A DNA stretch of 64,000 nt from positions 62,001-126,000 of the forward strand of contig JAEZEI010000110.1 in the NCBI GenBank assembly GCA_023417815.1, in the 5' to 3' direction. This document shows, one piece after another, positions 24,561 to 33,765 of the stretch; within the stretch, counting starts at the first letter, position 1; the number at the start of each line of letters is the position of its first letter. The notes under the pieces were generated by a model that was not told the DNA's origin, did no database searches, and saw nothing but the letters and a program-made list of their open reading frames with translations. This DNA is from Bacteroidota bacterium. Lineage in GTDB: Bacteria > Bacteroidota > Bacteroidia > Chitinophagales > Chitinophagaceae. The position numbers and the translations under genes were made by a program.

Positions 24561-27500
24561 TTACCTCACCAGGTTGATGGACCCTTTCTTAACCTGGGTG
24601 GTGCCGTCTCTCAGTGTCATCTGTATCACATACATATAAACACCTGAAGGCTGCATTTTGCCCTGGTAAGTTCCGTTCCATCCGGTTGCCTGGTTGGTGG
24701 ATTCAAATATCTTCTGACCCCATTGGTTGAAGACGCTCATACGCATGCTCTGTATGGTATAACCATATACAAGGAACATATCATTGAGCCCGTCACCATT
24801 AGGAGTAAAGGCATTAGGAATAAAGATGTCGGTTGGAACCGTGGTACCTGTAACTGCATCCGATGTTGCCACCTGGCAGCTCGCCACACCCAGTGCCCTA
24901 ACCTGCAGGGTTACACTTTGCAGTGGTAACAGGTTGGTTATGGTATGCGTAAGTCCCAACGTACCTGATGAAGGCGTGATCCAGTTTAGTCCGCCATCTA
25001 TGGTAACCTCGTATGCTATCGCATCCGGTACAGGATCCCAGCGGAACCTTAACAGGTCGGCACCTGCAGAATCGACTACTGCAACCGGTGTTGCTATGTT
25101 CTGCACCTCTTCAGCATACACAAGTGTTCTGCTGCTTACACAACCGCTTGACGTTACTGCTTCTACCCAGTGCCTTACAACACCGCTCACAGGGTTGATG
25201 GTGAACGTGGTGCCTGTTCCGGCAAGAGTTCCACCGGTAGCAGCGGTGTACCAGTTATAGGTCACCCCTGTTTCAGGATTCAACACTTCGAAGGTTACTC
25301 CATCAGCACCGCAACCATATAATGTATCTTCCACAACTTCAACAGCAGGGATCTCATTTACAACGATCTGTCTTACCGTATCACCGATACAACCATCCTG
25401 GCTGATGATGCTTAAGCCAACATCATACGTACCCGGTGTATTATAAGTGAAGGTCTGGTTCTGCCCGGTAGGGTTATTACCTCCGCCGAAGTCCCAGGTC
25501 CATGTAGATATAGGCACATTCGTAGGTGTCGTTGCCGACCCGGTGAGTGTAAGCGTTTGGCCTACACAGGTAGTGAAGTTTGTACTGAAGTCAACTTCAG
25601 GCGCATCATATACGGTTACAACTAGCGTTGTAGTTTGTACGTTATCGCAACCTTCAATTGATGGATCCTCGATATGAATAGGTATCTGGTATGTTCCACC
25701 AAGGGTGAAAGTGAAGGTGTGCTGGATCTCGTACCTGTATAACCACCTGCCATTGCTGAAGATTGAATCTACTGGAGCAGGACTGGTTTGAACCGAATCC
25801 ACATTCGGGTTAAGGTTTGCCACGTTGCTGAATTCCCATGTAATGGAAGTCGGCTTCAGTGGAATATAAACTGAGAAGCGGAATGGCGCACCCGTACAGG
25901 TGTACGAACTGCTCTCTGAGTTACCCAGGGTATTCGTGATGAATGGAATTCCATTCAGGTTCTTAACAAGGGTACCTGCATTATAACCGTAGCTTTCAAC
26001 ACTTCCCAATCCATAAGTGATCGCAGTGAATGCTGAATCACTCTCTATTATATGCTGGCTGGCGGCACTGCCAAGGTTGTGACGAACACAGGTATAACCT
26101 GGCAGGTTTGGATGAGGGAATACATCCGTAAACGTACTTCCTCCATCAATCCTTAAGGATGGGAAACCTCCATTGCTGATCACCACATTGATATAGTTTG
26201 ACGTGATCGCTGATTCGTTCGTATTATAGAAAACCGCTTTCTTGATTCCCTGCTCTATCGGGCTGATGTAGATCATTTCCGGATCACCAAGACTTGTTCC
26301 GGTGCTTACACCAGGGCATTGAGTACCTCCATCAGAAACCATATACTGGGCTACCATAACCGGCTTATCGGCTTCTACAAATACACTCGCTCCCGGACCC
26401 GTTCCCAATGGGGTGAAGAATTCATAATAATTGCCCGGAACGATGAGTGAAGCAGGGTTCAGTACGCTTCCGTTCATGGTAACCTGGGTTGTTGGGTCTT
26501 TCACCATTACCCTGAACATATTACTGATATACTGTGTACCGGATGTTGAATTGGCCGTTGCGAAAGTTGCATACTTGGTTCCCCAGGCCTGGGATGGGAA
26601 TACCTGCTGTATCATATTATCACCGTTGGTGGTGTTACATATCGCTGTACGGCTGCTTCCACTGAACACACCGATCGGGAAGCAATTTCCGCTTGCATTC
26701 GCAATAGATTTGATCGTACTTCCCGACATGTCCGTTCCCTGTGCACCTGTTTGAGTTCCCATTACATTATATACCTGTCCTTTGTTCAGGTAAACCTGGA
26801 ATGGAACCCCTGCCGGATGGCCAAGTTTTGTATCTACAGCCGGTGTGATCTCTACCAGGGTGCTGTCGTGATCTGCAACCACGAAGAACCATGAATAAGA
26901 TCCGGCTCCACCTGCTGGGTAATACTGCCTTGAGTTGAGCGACTGGTATTCATAACCATAAACACCTACCGGCAACAGCATACCTGCGCCAGAATTCGAT
27001 CCATTATATATATGCGCATAAGCAACAATAGGCACATCGCTCGTAATGCTGATACCGCGATCGAACAAGCCTTCATCAGTGATGCGTGCATCTACGAGGC
27101 CTGATTTAGGAAGGATATCACTTACGATCGCTGTATTAGCAGCGATAGAATACGTCTTAACCCATGGTGTTCCGTTCACGCGTACGGTTACGTTCGCTGC
27201 CTGTGTTGCACTCAGGTATAGCACCATATCCATCGCATTGCTGCTGAAGTCATAATGGTGGCCGTAAGCAACCCAGAAACGGGTTCCTGCATTGGAACTG
27301 TCAACAGGGATAGGTTGTGGCTGTGACGGAGGAACTGTTCCATCCGTTAAACCAGTGAACTTATCAATATATTGCAGGTTACTTTCAGAATAATAATTGA
27401 CATAGTGATCTACCGTGCTGCCTGCATTCACTACCCATGCATTTGATGCATCAGTACGTCCAAGCTTAATGGTAGCCTCGTTATTGATAAAGCCCTGCCA

Positions 27501-30500
27501 TGAATCAACATAATAATTCTGCATGCTGTAACTGTATGCACCCTGTGCATTCACGTCCACATCAAAATAATAATACATTGATTGCTGACCCGATGCAAGT
27601 GACGGTGGAATAACCCCGGAATAACGCTTCAGCGAAATGCTTGAAGGTACAGGAGCTCCAGGCGCATAGGTGATCACGGAAACAGTATCAGTTCCATACA
27701 TGAAGTATTGTCTTCCGCCCGCAACAGGTACAGCAGGTATACCGGTGAGTACCGTGGGTTCTGCGGTTGGAAGGAATTCATAGGCTCCCATATCAGGAAC
27801 ACCTGAAGTTAATGTTGTAGGTCTTGGATTGCCAAGAATGTCTGCATCGTTTGTTTCTATCTGCACGCCGCGACCATGGATCGCCCACACATCAGGGTCG
27901 GCCAGGTCCGGACGCAGATCAGAGTTGCTGACAAGAGCAGGCTCAATGCTTATAGAGCTTAGATCCCAGTAAGTAGCTGCTATCCAGTCTGACAGGGTCG
28001 GATAGGTGGCAGTACCATTTTGTATCAATACAGTTCCAGCGCTGTAGAACGTGTTATAATCACTGTAAATGAAGTTGAGATTGGTGGTATACATCGCACG
28101 GCCGGTACCGATATGGCTGAAGATGTTGTTCCTGATATTCAGCGATGGCCCGGTGCCTGTGGTTTGGGTCAGGTAGGCTGCAACGTTATTGGTAGTGCCA
28201 TTCATTGACTGGTTCACAACAGTATTGTTGTAAACAGTACAGCCAACTCCTCCCGTATGGTATAATCCATAAGAAGTGGAAGATTCAGACTTAACATTAA
28301 CGACGTTATTTACGGTGCTGGCATAATCAACACCGGTATGATAGATACCATAAGTAGATCCGCTGTTACCGTTTATTGAAATGATCTCATTTCCGGAGAT
28401 GCTGCCCCTGTTAACCGAAGAAGCTTCACAACCTGTAAAGTACATACCATAAATGGTAGTGGTGTTGTTCTCCATGGTAACCACGTTCCTGTTGTACTTA
28501 AAGGCAGAATCCGAACTGTTGCTGTAGATACCATAGGATGTTGTATTCCTCGGAGCCGTTACGTTCACCATATTTTGGGTTACCACCGCCTCGTGATGGA
28601 AACCTATATAAATACCGTACTGGTATTGTCCAGCTACCGTGTTGCTGTCAACCACGTTCCGCTTTGAAGTATTTGTTGCAGAGGTCCCGTCAAGATAGAT
28701 ACCTGTATTACCACCATTGATCACGTTATTCTTGATCACATTATCGCCGCCAACAAATGCATCAGCAAATACACCCGCCGTAACATTTGATGTTGAGGTT
28801 ACTGCAGGCACTACTATGGCGTTGTTCATTATACTGTCGAATGAAGCTGTACCTGCAAGCTGCACTGCGCGGCCAAATGAAGGATTGGTTGCAGTAATCG
28901 TCATGTTCTTATAGGTAACATAGCTTGCGCTATCCAGTGACAGGGTATAGTTTGCTGCAGCTTCGGTACTGTTCCAGGTTAGGTTCACTGAAGCAGGGTT
29001 GCCATCAGCACTCATAAAAGTTACGCGCACATCGGGACCTGAACCCTGGGGACCTGTTCCGGAAATTGCATGCATTCTTACCTGCTCTGTATATGTCCCC
29101 GGGGCTACGTAGAAATTAACTGAACCGGTTATACCGCATTCAAGTTGCGCCACCGCTGAATTGAAGGATGCAAAGTTGTTATTGTTAGGGAATACCACAG
29201 GATTTCCCGGATCAATGGTATAATCTCCTGCAAGGAATGCAGGATTTACAGATACCAGCGCAGGTGATGAGAAAGTGGTATTGCCATTACATGTTACTGC
29301 AACCTGGTAATACAATGTTGAAGTTGCCAGGATGGTGGTATCGGCAAACATCATAGGGTCACCAAGGTTGGTCCATGGACCTGTAGAACTTGTTGAATAC
29401 TGCCATTGGTAGGTCTGGCCAGAACCAACGGAATTTGCTGACAGTGACAGATTCACTTCAACGCCCATACAGATCCCTGAATTTGGTGAAGCAGCTGCAT
29501 CACCAGGAACAGGGGGAGTTGTACAAGGCGGAACCGCGAATTCCCATGCTCCTATATCGGGCGTGGTTGCGCTTCTCGCCGCATCAAGTATATCAGTGGT
29601 GATACCTGTACCCGGTGTTCCTTTATCATCCAGTGCAGGTGACATTGGCATAAGGTTACCGCCATTCGCGTTAGCAAAGAATGGATTCAGCGTTAGCGAA
29701 TTTGCATCCTGCGAGGTTGCAGCCTGCCATAGGGCAAGGGTTGGAATCAGGCCGCCGCTGTTACCAATATATGGATTCGCTCCACCGATGTTGAAGTTGT
29801 TGTAGTTGCTTGTTACCTCGCTCGCAGCAGTATTCAGGAATATACCAACGTTGTTTGAAGAGCCGCTGCGCGTGATCTGGAAGATATTATTCCTTACATC
29901 AATGCCTGATGCTGTTGTGGTTTGGTAAAAACCATACGCAAAGTTGGCAGTGGTGTTGGCCTGGTCGATCAGCGAAATGCTGTTATGATAATACCTTACA
30001 TTGTCGCTGCTCGAGTTATAAAGACCATACTGGTCGCCCTGGCCGTTAATATCATAGATCGCGTTATTCGAAACAATATTCTCAACCCCTGCCAGTGCAT
30101 CCACACCGGTAAAATAAATACCGTTGAATGTGCTTGTGCTGGAAAGATTTCCACCAAAAGGATTGAAGATCCTGTTCTTACTGATTCGGCAACTTACGTT
30201 AAGAGAGGTTACATAAACACCGTAGTGTGTAGATGAATTGGTACGTGTTGGCCTGCTAATTTCGTTATGCTCTACAAGCGCATTAAAGTTGCCATTCAGA
30301 TATATACCATACAGGTAGAAATCCTGCACCTTGTTATTTATAAATACATTGTTCTGGCTTGCCACGGTACTGCTTCCCAAACATGTGATGTTGTAATAAC
30401 CACCTATAATAGTATTTCCATCCAGTACATTACCATCGCACAAACTACCGGTGGTTGTTGCGGATGTATGAGACCCGGACATCACGAAACCGGCGTAGTT

Positions 30501-33494
30501 GGTGGAAGTTGTTGTAAGGTCTGTAAGAATGGTATTCCTTGTGAAGATGTTGCTGTCGGCATCATTTATCAGTTGAACACCAAATCCGTATGTTCCTGTT
30601 CCCCTTGCATCAATGATAAGTGAGTCAAAACGGAAGTAATCTGTTCCATCCAGTTTAAGTACTGCACGCTGACCGGTAACATCTGAACTGAAGGCAAGCG
30701 TGTTGCCATTACCGTTAAAGGTCACTGTTCTGTTGATCGACGAACCCAGGATAGAAGGAATGATAACCTGTTCGTTATATGGTCCGCTGTTCGGAACAAC
30801 ATCTATTACAATATGACCGGCAATTCCGCAACTCATTGCAGCTATCGCCTCATTGAAATTTGCGAAGTTGGTTGGACCTGCAGGGCCGCCAATGGTATAG
30901 TTACCCGCTGGAAGTGCAGGAGTAACAGTTACAAGCACTTTTTCTGATGGAGTTGATGCTGCACCACAGGTAACTACCGCACGGAAATATTGTGTGGTGT
31001 TTACCGTAACATTGAATACCGGGTTATTGAGCACACCTGATATCGGGGTATAAGGACCAGCCTGGTTAGCCGAAGCCTCCCACTGGTATGTTTGACCGAT
31101 ACCTGAATTATGCCCGGTCAGGCTGAGCTGAACTTCGAGACCTTCACATACAGGTGTATTGTTCACCAGTGCCTGGCCTCCTGCCGGTGGTGAGATACAG
31201 TTACCAGGAGTGAATTCGTATGCACCAAGATCCGGAGTGGTAAGACTCCGTGTAACACCTAAAACATCGTTCAGCACTCCTTCCGGACCTCCTAAATTAT
31301 CTATAGTGGCATTGGTTGGCATGTAATTATTCGCCACCATGTCCTCAAATTGCGGTGCATTGGCAACGGAATTCGCATCATCGCCGGTGGCAGCCTGCCA
31401 TGCAGCAAGTGATGCGTGCGGAGTTGCAGCTGCATAACCTGTAAAGTCGTTCCCGCCTGTAGCGTTCAGGTAGAAATCGTTCCTGTTACTTTCAACTTCA
31501 GATGCTGCAGTGTTATAATATATACCATACTTGGCACCAGTGCCACCGCGGTAGATCGCAACGATATTATTCACGAAACGAATACCTGCTGCCGTAGTGG
31601 TCTGGTAAAAGCCCCTGGCATTATCTATACCTTCTCCATCAAGCACGATGGTATTATGCATGTACCATACATTATCGGATCCGATATTATGAAGTGCATT
31701 CACCTCATCCTGGCCTGAGAAATTGTATAGAACGTTATTATAAACTTTGTTCTCAAGACCTGCCAAAGCATCCACACCCGTAAAGTGAATTCCATTGGTT
31801 ACTGACGTGGAAGTCGGGTTTCCGCCAAATGGATTGAAGATCCTGTTGCGGGTTACATGGCAACTCACATTCAGGCTTGAGAAGTATATTCCCATGAAGG
31901 TGGAAACCGAGGTACGGTTCGGACGGCTGATATAGTTGGAATCGACCTGTGCCTGGAAGTTTCCTACCATATATATACCATAGAAGTAGAAATCAGTTAC
32001 CCTGTTCCCTTTAATAAGGTTATTCTGGTTTGCAGCAGAAGTGCTGCCGGTGCTCACAATTCCATAATAACCACCGTTGATTTTATTGTTGGTGAATTTA
32101 TTTCCATCGCTTAGTGCACTACCGGTCGTGGTAGCCGAGGTATGCGAGGAACTGATCACGATACCGGCATAGTTAGTGGAAGTGGAAGTCTGGTTAAGGT
32201 TGATCGTACAATTATTGATGGTGTTTGAATCTGCATCATTTATCAGGTGGAACCCAAAACCATATTCGGTAGTAGTGGTTCCCGGCGCTTCAACCACCAG
32301 GTCATTAAATGTAATATGATCGGCGCCATCCAGTTTGATCACTCCACGCTGGGCGGATGTGGTGCTGTTGAAAGTGATCGTCCGGCCATTACCATTGAAA
32401 GTAACCGTATTTGCTGCAGATGCCCCCGGAACCGGCTCCATGATCAGTTGCTCGTTATATGGACCGCTGGTCGGACCTACATTAAAGATCACATCATCTA
32501 CAATTCCGCACTTAATGAAATTGTAAGCGGCGTTAAAGCTGGTAAAGTTGGTTGCACTTGGCGGTAACAAATTATCTATGGTAAACGTTCCCTGCACGCC
32601 GGCCGGGGTGTTCACCAGTATACTGCCCGAGGTAACCGGAACTCCGCAGGTTACTATTACATTATAATATGTTGAAGTGGTTTGTGAAGTGGTAAACGTT
32701 GCAGATGTGGCTCCTGCAATTGGAGTAAATGTTACGTTATCCGGTGATGATTGCCACTGATAAGTTTGACCCGTTCCGCCAGTACCGCCATCAAGACTAA
32801 GGGTAAAGGGTACTCCAAGACAAACCGGGTTATTATCCGCCTGAACTGTTCCCGGAACCGGGGGGTTAGTACATGGACCCGCAGGTTCAAACGTTATTGA
32901 ACCGGTGAAGAAACGAACAAGGGTAAGGCCGGTACCCGTTCCGGAATAGCCCACTGCTGCGCCGTTAACCTGGAAATCACCCACAAGAAGATTTACCCCA
33001 CCACCCGCAAAGTTGTTCGGACTGATGGAAGATGTTCCGCTATACCTGGTATTACCCGGGCCCATATTGCGAAGAACAAAACGGTACATGGTGTTTGCAG
33101 GTATCGAAAAGCTAAGACCGGGAAAATTTATGGGTGCGATACCAGTTCCCGTTGCCGGGGTTGGCTGTGATACCGCAACCTGGGTCCAGGGCGCTATGGT
33201 AATATTTGTGCTGTTACCGGAAAGTGCGGTTTCTGAATACCATAATTCCCAGACAGAATTGTTTTCTGAAGTGGTAAGCCAATTGGATATGCCGGTAACA
33301 TTTACGGCATAAGGATTGGTATTTTGAAGAACGAATGAAATATTTGATGGTCCACCAAGGGAGGTTTGGCCATCAAAAGGAGGATTAGGGAGTGTAATGA
33401 GCGTGGTCGGCTGGGCGAAAGCCAAAGAGGTGCTTAGCATCAGCATCAGGCTCATCATGAACTTAGTAAAGCTGGCAGAGTAACATTTTATCAT
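24561..33494 (-). CDS. Giant T9SS type-B surface protein with beta-helix modules and IgGFc-binding-like domain (2977 residues)
   Basis: Signal peptide to about residue 27 (MSLMLMLSTSLAFA). An N-terminal jelly-roll-like region (about 28-205) precedes three tandem modules of about 560 residues (from about 208, 769 and 1325), each an Ig-like domain (GTGQTYQWQSS pattern) and a right-handed parallel beta-helix with Asn ladders, ending in a PDxGAYEF motif. Residues about 2065-2510 are an IgGFc-binding-like domain homologous to that of the next gene, then PKD (about 2630-2710), Ig-like, fibronectin III-like (about 2805-2895) and the type-B C-terminal sorting domain (FTPNGDGLNDMFLVYGY, VFNQWGQKIF). 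First gene of the operon, 19 bp before the second giant gene. Probably a very long surface filament or adhesin. Confidence 0.9.
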   Translation of the reverse strand: MIKCYSASFTKFMMSLMLMLSTSLAFAQPTTLITLPNPPFDGQTSLGGPSNISFVLQNTNPYAVNVTGISNWLTTSENNSVWELWYSETALSGNSTNITIAPWTQVAVSQPTPATGTGIAPINFPGLSFSIPANTMYRFVLRNMGPGNTRYSGTSSISPNNFAGGGVNLLVGDFQVNGAAVGYSGTGTGLTLVRFFTGSITFEPAGPCTNPPVPGTVQADNNPVCLGVPFTLSLDGGTGGTGQTYQWQSSPDNVTFTPIAGATSATFTTSQTTSTYYNVIVTCGVPVTSGSILVNTPAGVQGTFTIDNLLPPSATNFTSFNAAYNFIKCGIVDDVIFNVGPTSGPYNEQLIMEPVPGASAANTVTFNGNGRTITFNSTTSAQRGVIKLDGADHITFNDLVVEAPGTTTTEYGFGFHLINDADSNTINNCTINLNQTSTSTNYAGIVISSSHTSATTTGSALSDGNKFTNNKINGGYYGIVSTGSTSAANQNNLIKGNRVTDFYFYGIYMVGNFQAQVDSNYISRPNRTSVSTFMGIYFSSLNVSCHVTRNRIFNPFGGNPTSTSVTNGIHFTGVDALAGLENKVYNNVLYNFSGQDEVNALHNIGSDNVWYMHNTIVLDGEGIDNARGFYQTTTAAGIRFVNNIVAIYRGGTGAKYGIYYNTAASEVESNRNDFYLNATGGNDFTGYAAATPHASLAAWQAATGDDANSVANAPQFEDMVANNYMPTNATIDNLGGPEGVLNDVLGVTRSLTTPDLGAYEFTPGNCISPPAGGQALVNNTPVCEGLEVQLSLTGHNSGIGQTYQWEASANQAGPYTPISGVLNNPVFNVTVNTTQYFRAVVTCGAASTPSEKVLVTVTPALPAGNYTIGGPAGPTNFANFNEAIAAMSCGIAGHIVIDVVPNSGPYNEQVIIPSILGSSINRTVTFNGNGNTLAFSSDVTGQRAVLKLDGTDYFRFDSLIIDARGTGTYGFGVQLINDADSNIFTRNTILTDLTTTSTNYAGFVMSGSHTSATTTGSLCDGNVLDGNTIIGGYYNITCLGSSTVASQNNVFINNKVQDFYLYGIYLNGNFNALVEHNEISRPTRTNSSTHYGVYVTSLNVSCRISKNRIFNPFGGNLSSTSTFNGIYFTGVDALAGVENIVSNNAIYDINGQGDQYGLYNSSSDNVRYYHNSISLIDQANTTANFAYGFYQTTTASGIDVRNNIFQITRSGSSNNVGIFLNTAASEVTSNYNNFNIGGANPYIGNSGGLIPTLALWQAATSQDANSLTLNPFFANANGGNLMPMSPALDDKGTPGTGITTDILDAARSATTPDIGAWEFAVPPCTTPPVPGDAAASPNSGICMGVEVNLSLSANSVGSGQTYQWQYSTSSTGPWTNLGDPMMFADTTILATSTLYYQVAVTCNGNTTFSSPALVSVNPAFLAGDYTIDPGNPVVFPNNNNFASFNSAVAQLECGITGSVNFYVAPGTYTEQVRMHAISGTGPQGSGPDVRVTFMSADGNPASVNLTWNSTEAAANYTLSLDSASYVTYKNMTITATNPSFGRAVQLAGTASFDSIMNNAIVVPAVTSTSNVTAGVFADAFVGGDNVIKNNVINGGNTGIYLDGTSATNTSKRNVVDSNTVAGQYQYGIYIGFHHEAVVTQNMVNVTAPRNTTSYGIYSNSSDSAFKYNRNVVTMENNTTTIYGMYFTGCEASSVNRGSISGNEIISINGNSGSTYGIYHTGVDYASTVNNVVNVKSESSTSYGLYHTGGVGCTVYNNTVVNQSMNGTTNNVAAYLTQTTGTGPSLNIRNNIFSHIGTGRAMYTTNLNFIYSDYNTFYSAGTVLIQNGTATYPTLSDWIAATYWDLSSISIEPALVSNSDLRPDLADPDVWAIHGRGVQIETNDADILGNPRPTTLTSGVPDMGAYEFLPTAEPTVLTGIPAVPVAGGRQYFMYGTDTVSVITYAPGAPVPSSISLKRYSGVIPPSLASGQQSMYYYFDVDVNAQGAYSYSMQNYYVDSWQGFINNEATIKLGRTDASNAWVVNAGSTVDHYVNYYSESNLQYIDKFTGLTDGTVPPSQPQPIPVDSSNAGTRFWVAYGHHYDFSSNAMDMVLYLSATQAANVTVRVNGTPWVKTYSIAANTAIVSDILPKSGLVDARITDEGLFDRGISITSDVPIVAYAHIYNGSNSGAGMLLPVGVYGYEYQSLNSRQYYPAGGAGSYSWFFVVADHDSTLVEITPAVDTKLGHPAGVPFQVYLNKGQVYNVMGTQTGAQGTDMSGSTIKSIANASGNCFPIGVFSGSSRTAICNTTNGDNMIQQVFPSQAWGTKYATFATANSTSGTQYISNMFRVMVKDPTTQVTMNGSVLNPASLIVPGNYYEFFTPLGTGPGASVFVEADKPVMVAQYMVSDGGTQCPGVSTGTSLGDPEMIYISPIEQGIKKAVFYNTNESAITSNYINVVISNGGFPSLRIDGGSTFTDVFPHPNLPGYTCVRHNLGSAASQHIIESDSAFTAITYGLGSVESYGYNAGTLVKNLNGIPFITNTLGNSESSSYTCTGAPFRFSVYIPLKPTSITWEFSNVANLNPNVDSVQTSPAPVDSIFSNGRWLYRYEIQHTFTFTLGGTYQIPIHIEDPSIEGCDNVQTTTLVVTVYDAPEVDFSTNFTTCVGQTLTLTGSATTPTNVPISTWTWDFGGGNNPTGQNQTFTYNTPGTYDVGLSIISQDGCIGDTVRQIVVNEIPAVEVVEDTLYGCGADGVTFEVLNPETGVTYNWYTAATGGTLAGTGTTFTINPVSGVVRHWVEAVTSSGCVSSRTLVYAEEVQNIATPVAVVDSAGADLLRFRWDPVPDAIAYEVTIDGGLNWITPSSGTLGLTHTITNLLPLQSVTLQVRALGVASCQVATSDAVTGTTVPTDIFIPNAFTPNGDGLNDMFLVYGYTIQSMRMSVFNQWGQKIFESTNQATGWNGTYQGKMQPSGVYMYVIQMTLRDGTTQVKKGSINLVR
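27775..32870 (-). repeat. Three tandem ~1.7-kb coding modules (Ig-like plus beta-helix)
   Basis: The module opening (C..PPxPG...VCxGxxxxLSL...GQTYQW) occurs near 32870, 31190 and 29520, and the closing PDxGAxEF near 31210, 29540 and 27780. Within each, the sentence GxYTIxxxxxxxNFxxFxxA and GPYNEQ recur near 32590, 30900 and 29220. Period about 560 residues. Confidence 0.85.
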
Positions 33495-33765
33495 CGTTCC
33501 TGTTTTTGTATAAATAAAATAGACAGACCGTGCCGGGAAGCAAATCTGGCAAGAAGGTAGTCAGGCGGAGGCTATGCACAAAAAGCCCTGGCGCTAATGT
33601 TTTGGTGGGAAGTCTTAAAGGGTATTGGAACGCATTCGGAACGTAATTGAAATCAATCAGCATCTCTGAATGGAGGGTTGAAGTTAATTCACATTAGTTT
33701 AACAACCAAGAAATTTGCTACTCAAAAGTGAGTATTAGAAGTTTTTCGAAATATAAGAAAAAAGC

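Noticed and set aside
23100..27300. Immune evasion by antibody Fc binding
   Set aside because: The domain name comes from a mammalian mucin-like protein; sequence similarity alone does not show antibody binding, and nothing else suggests a host-associated life.
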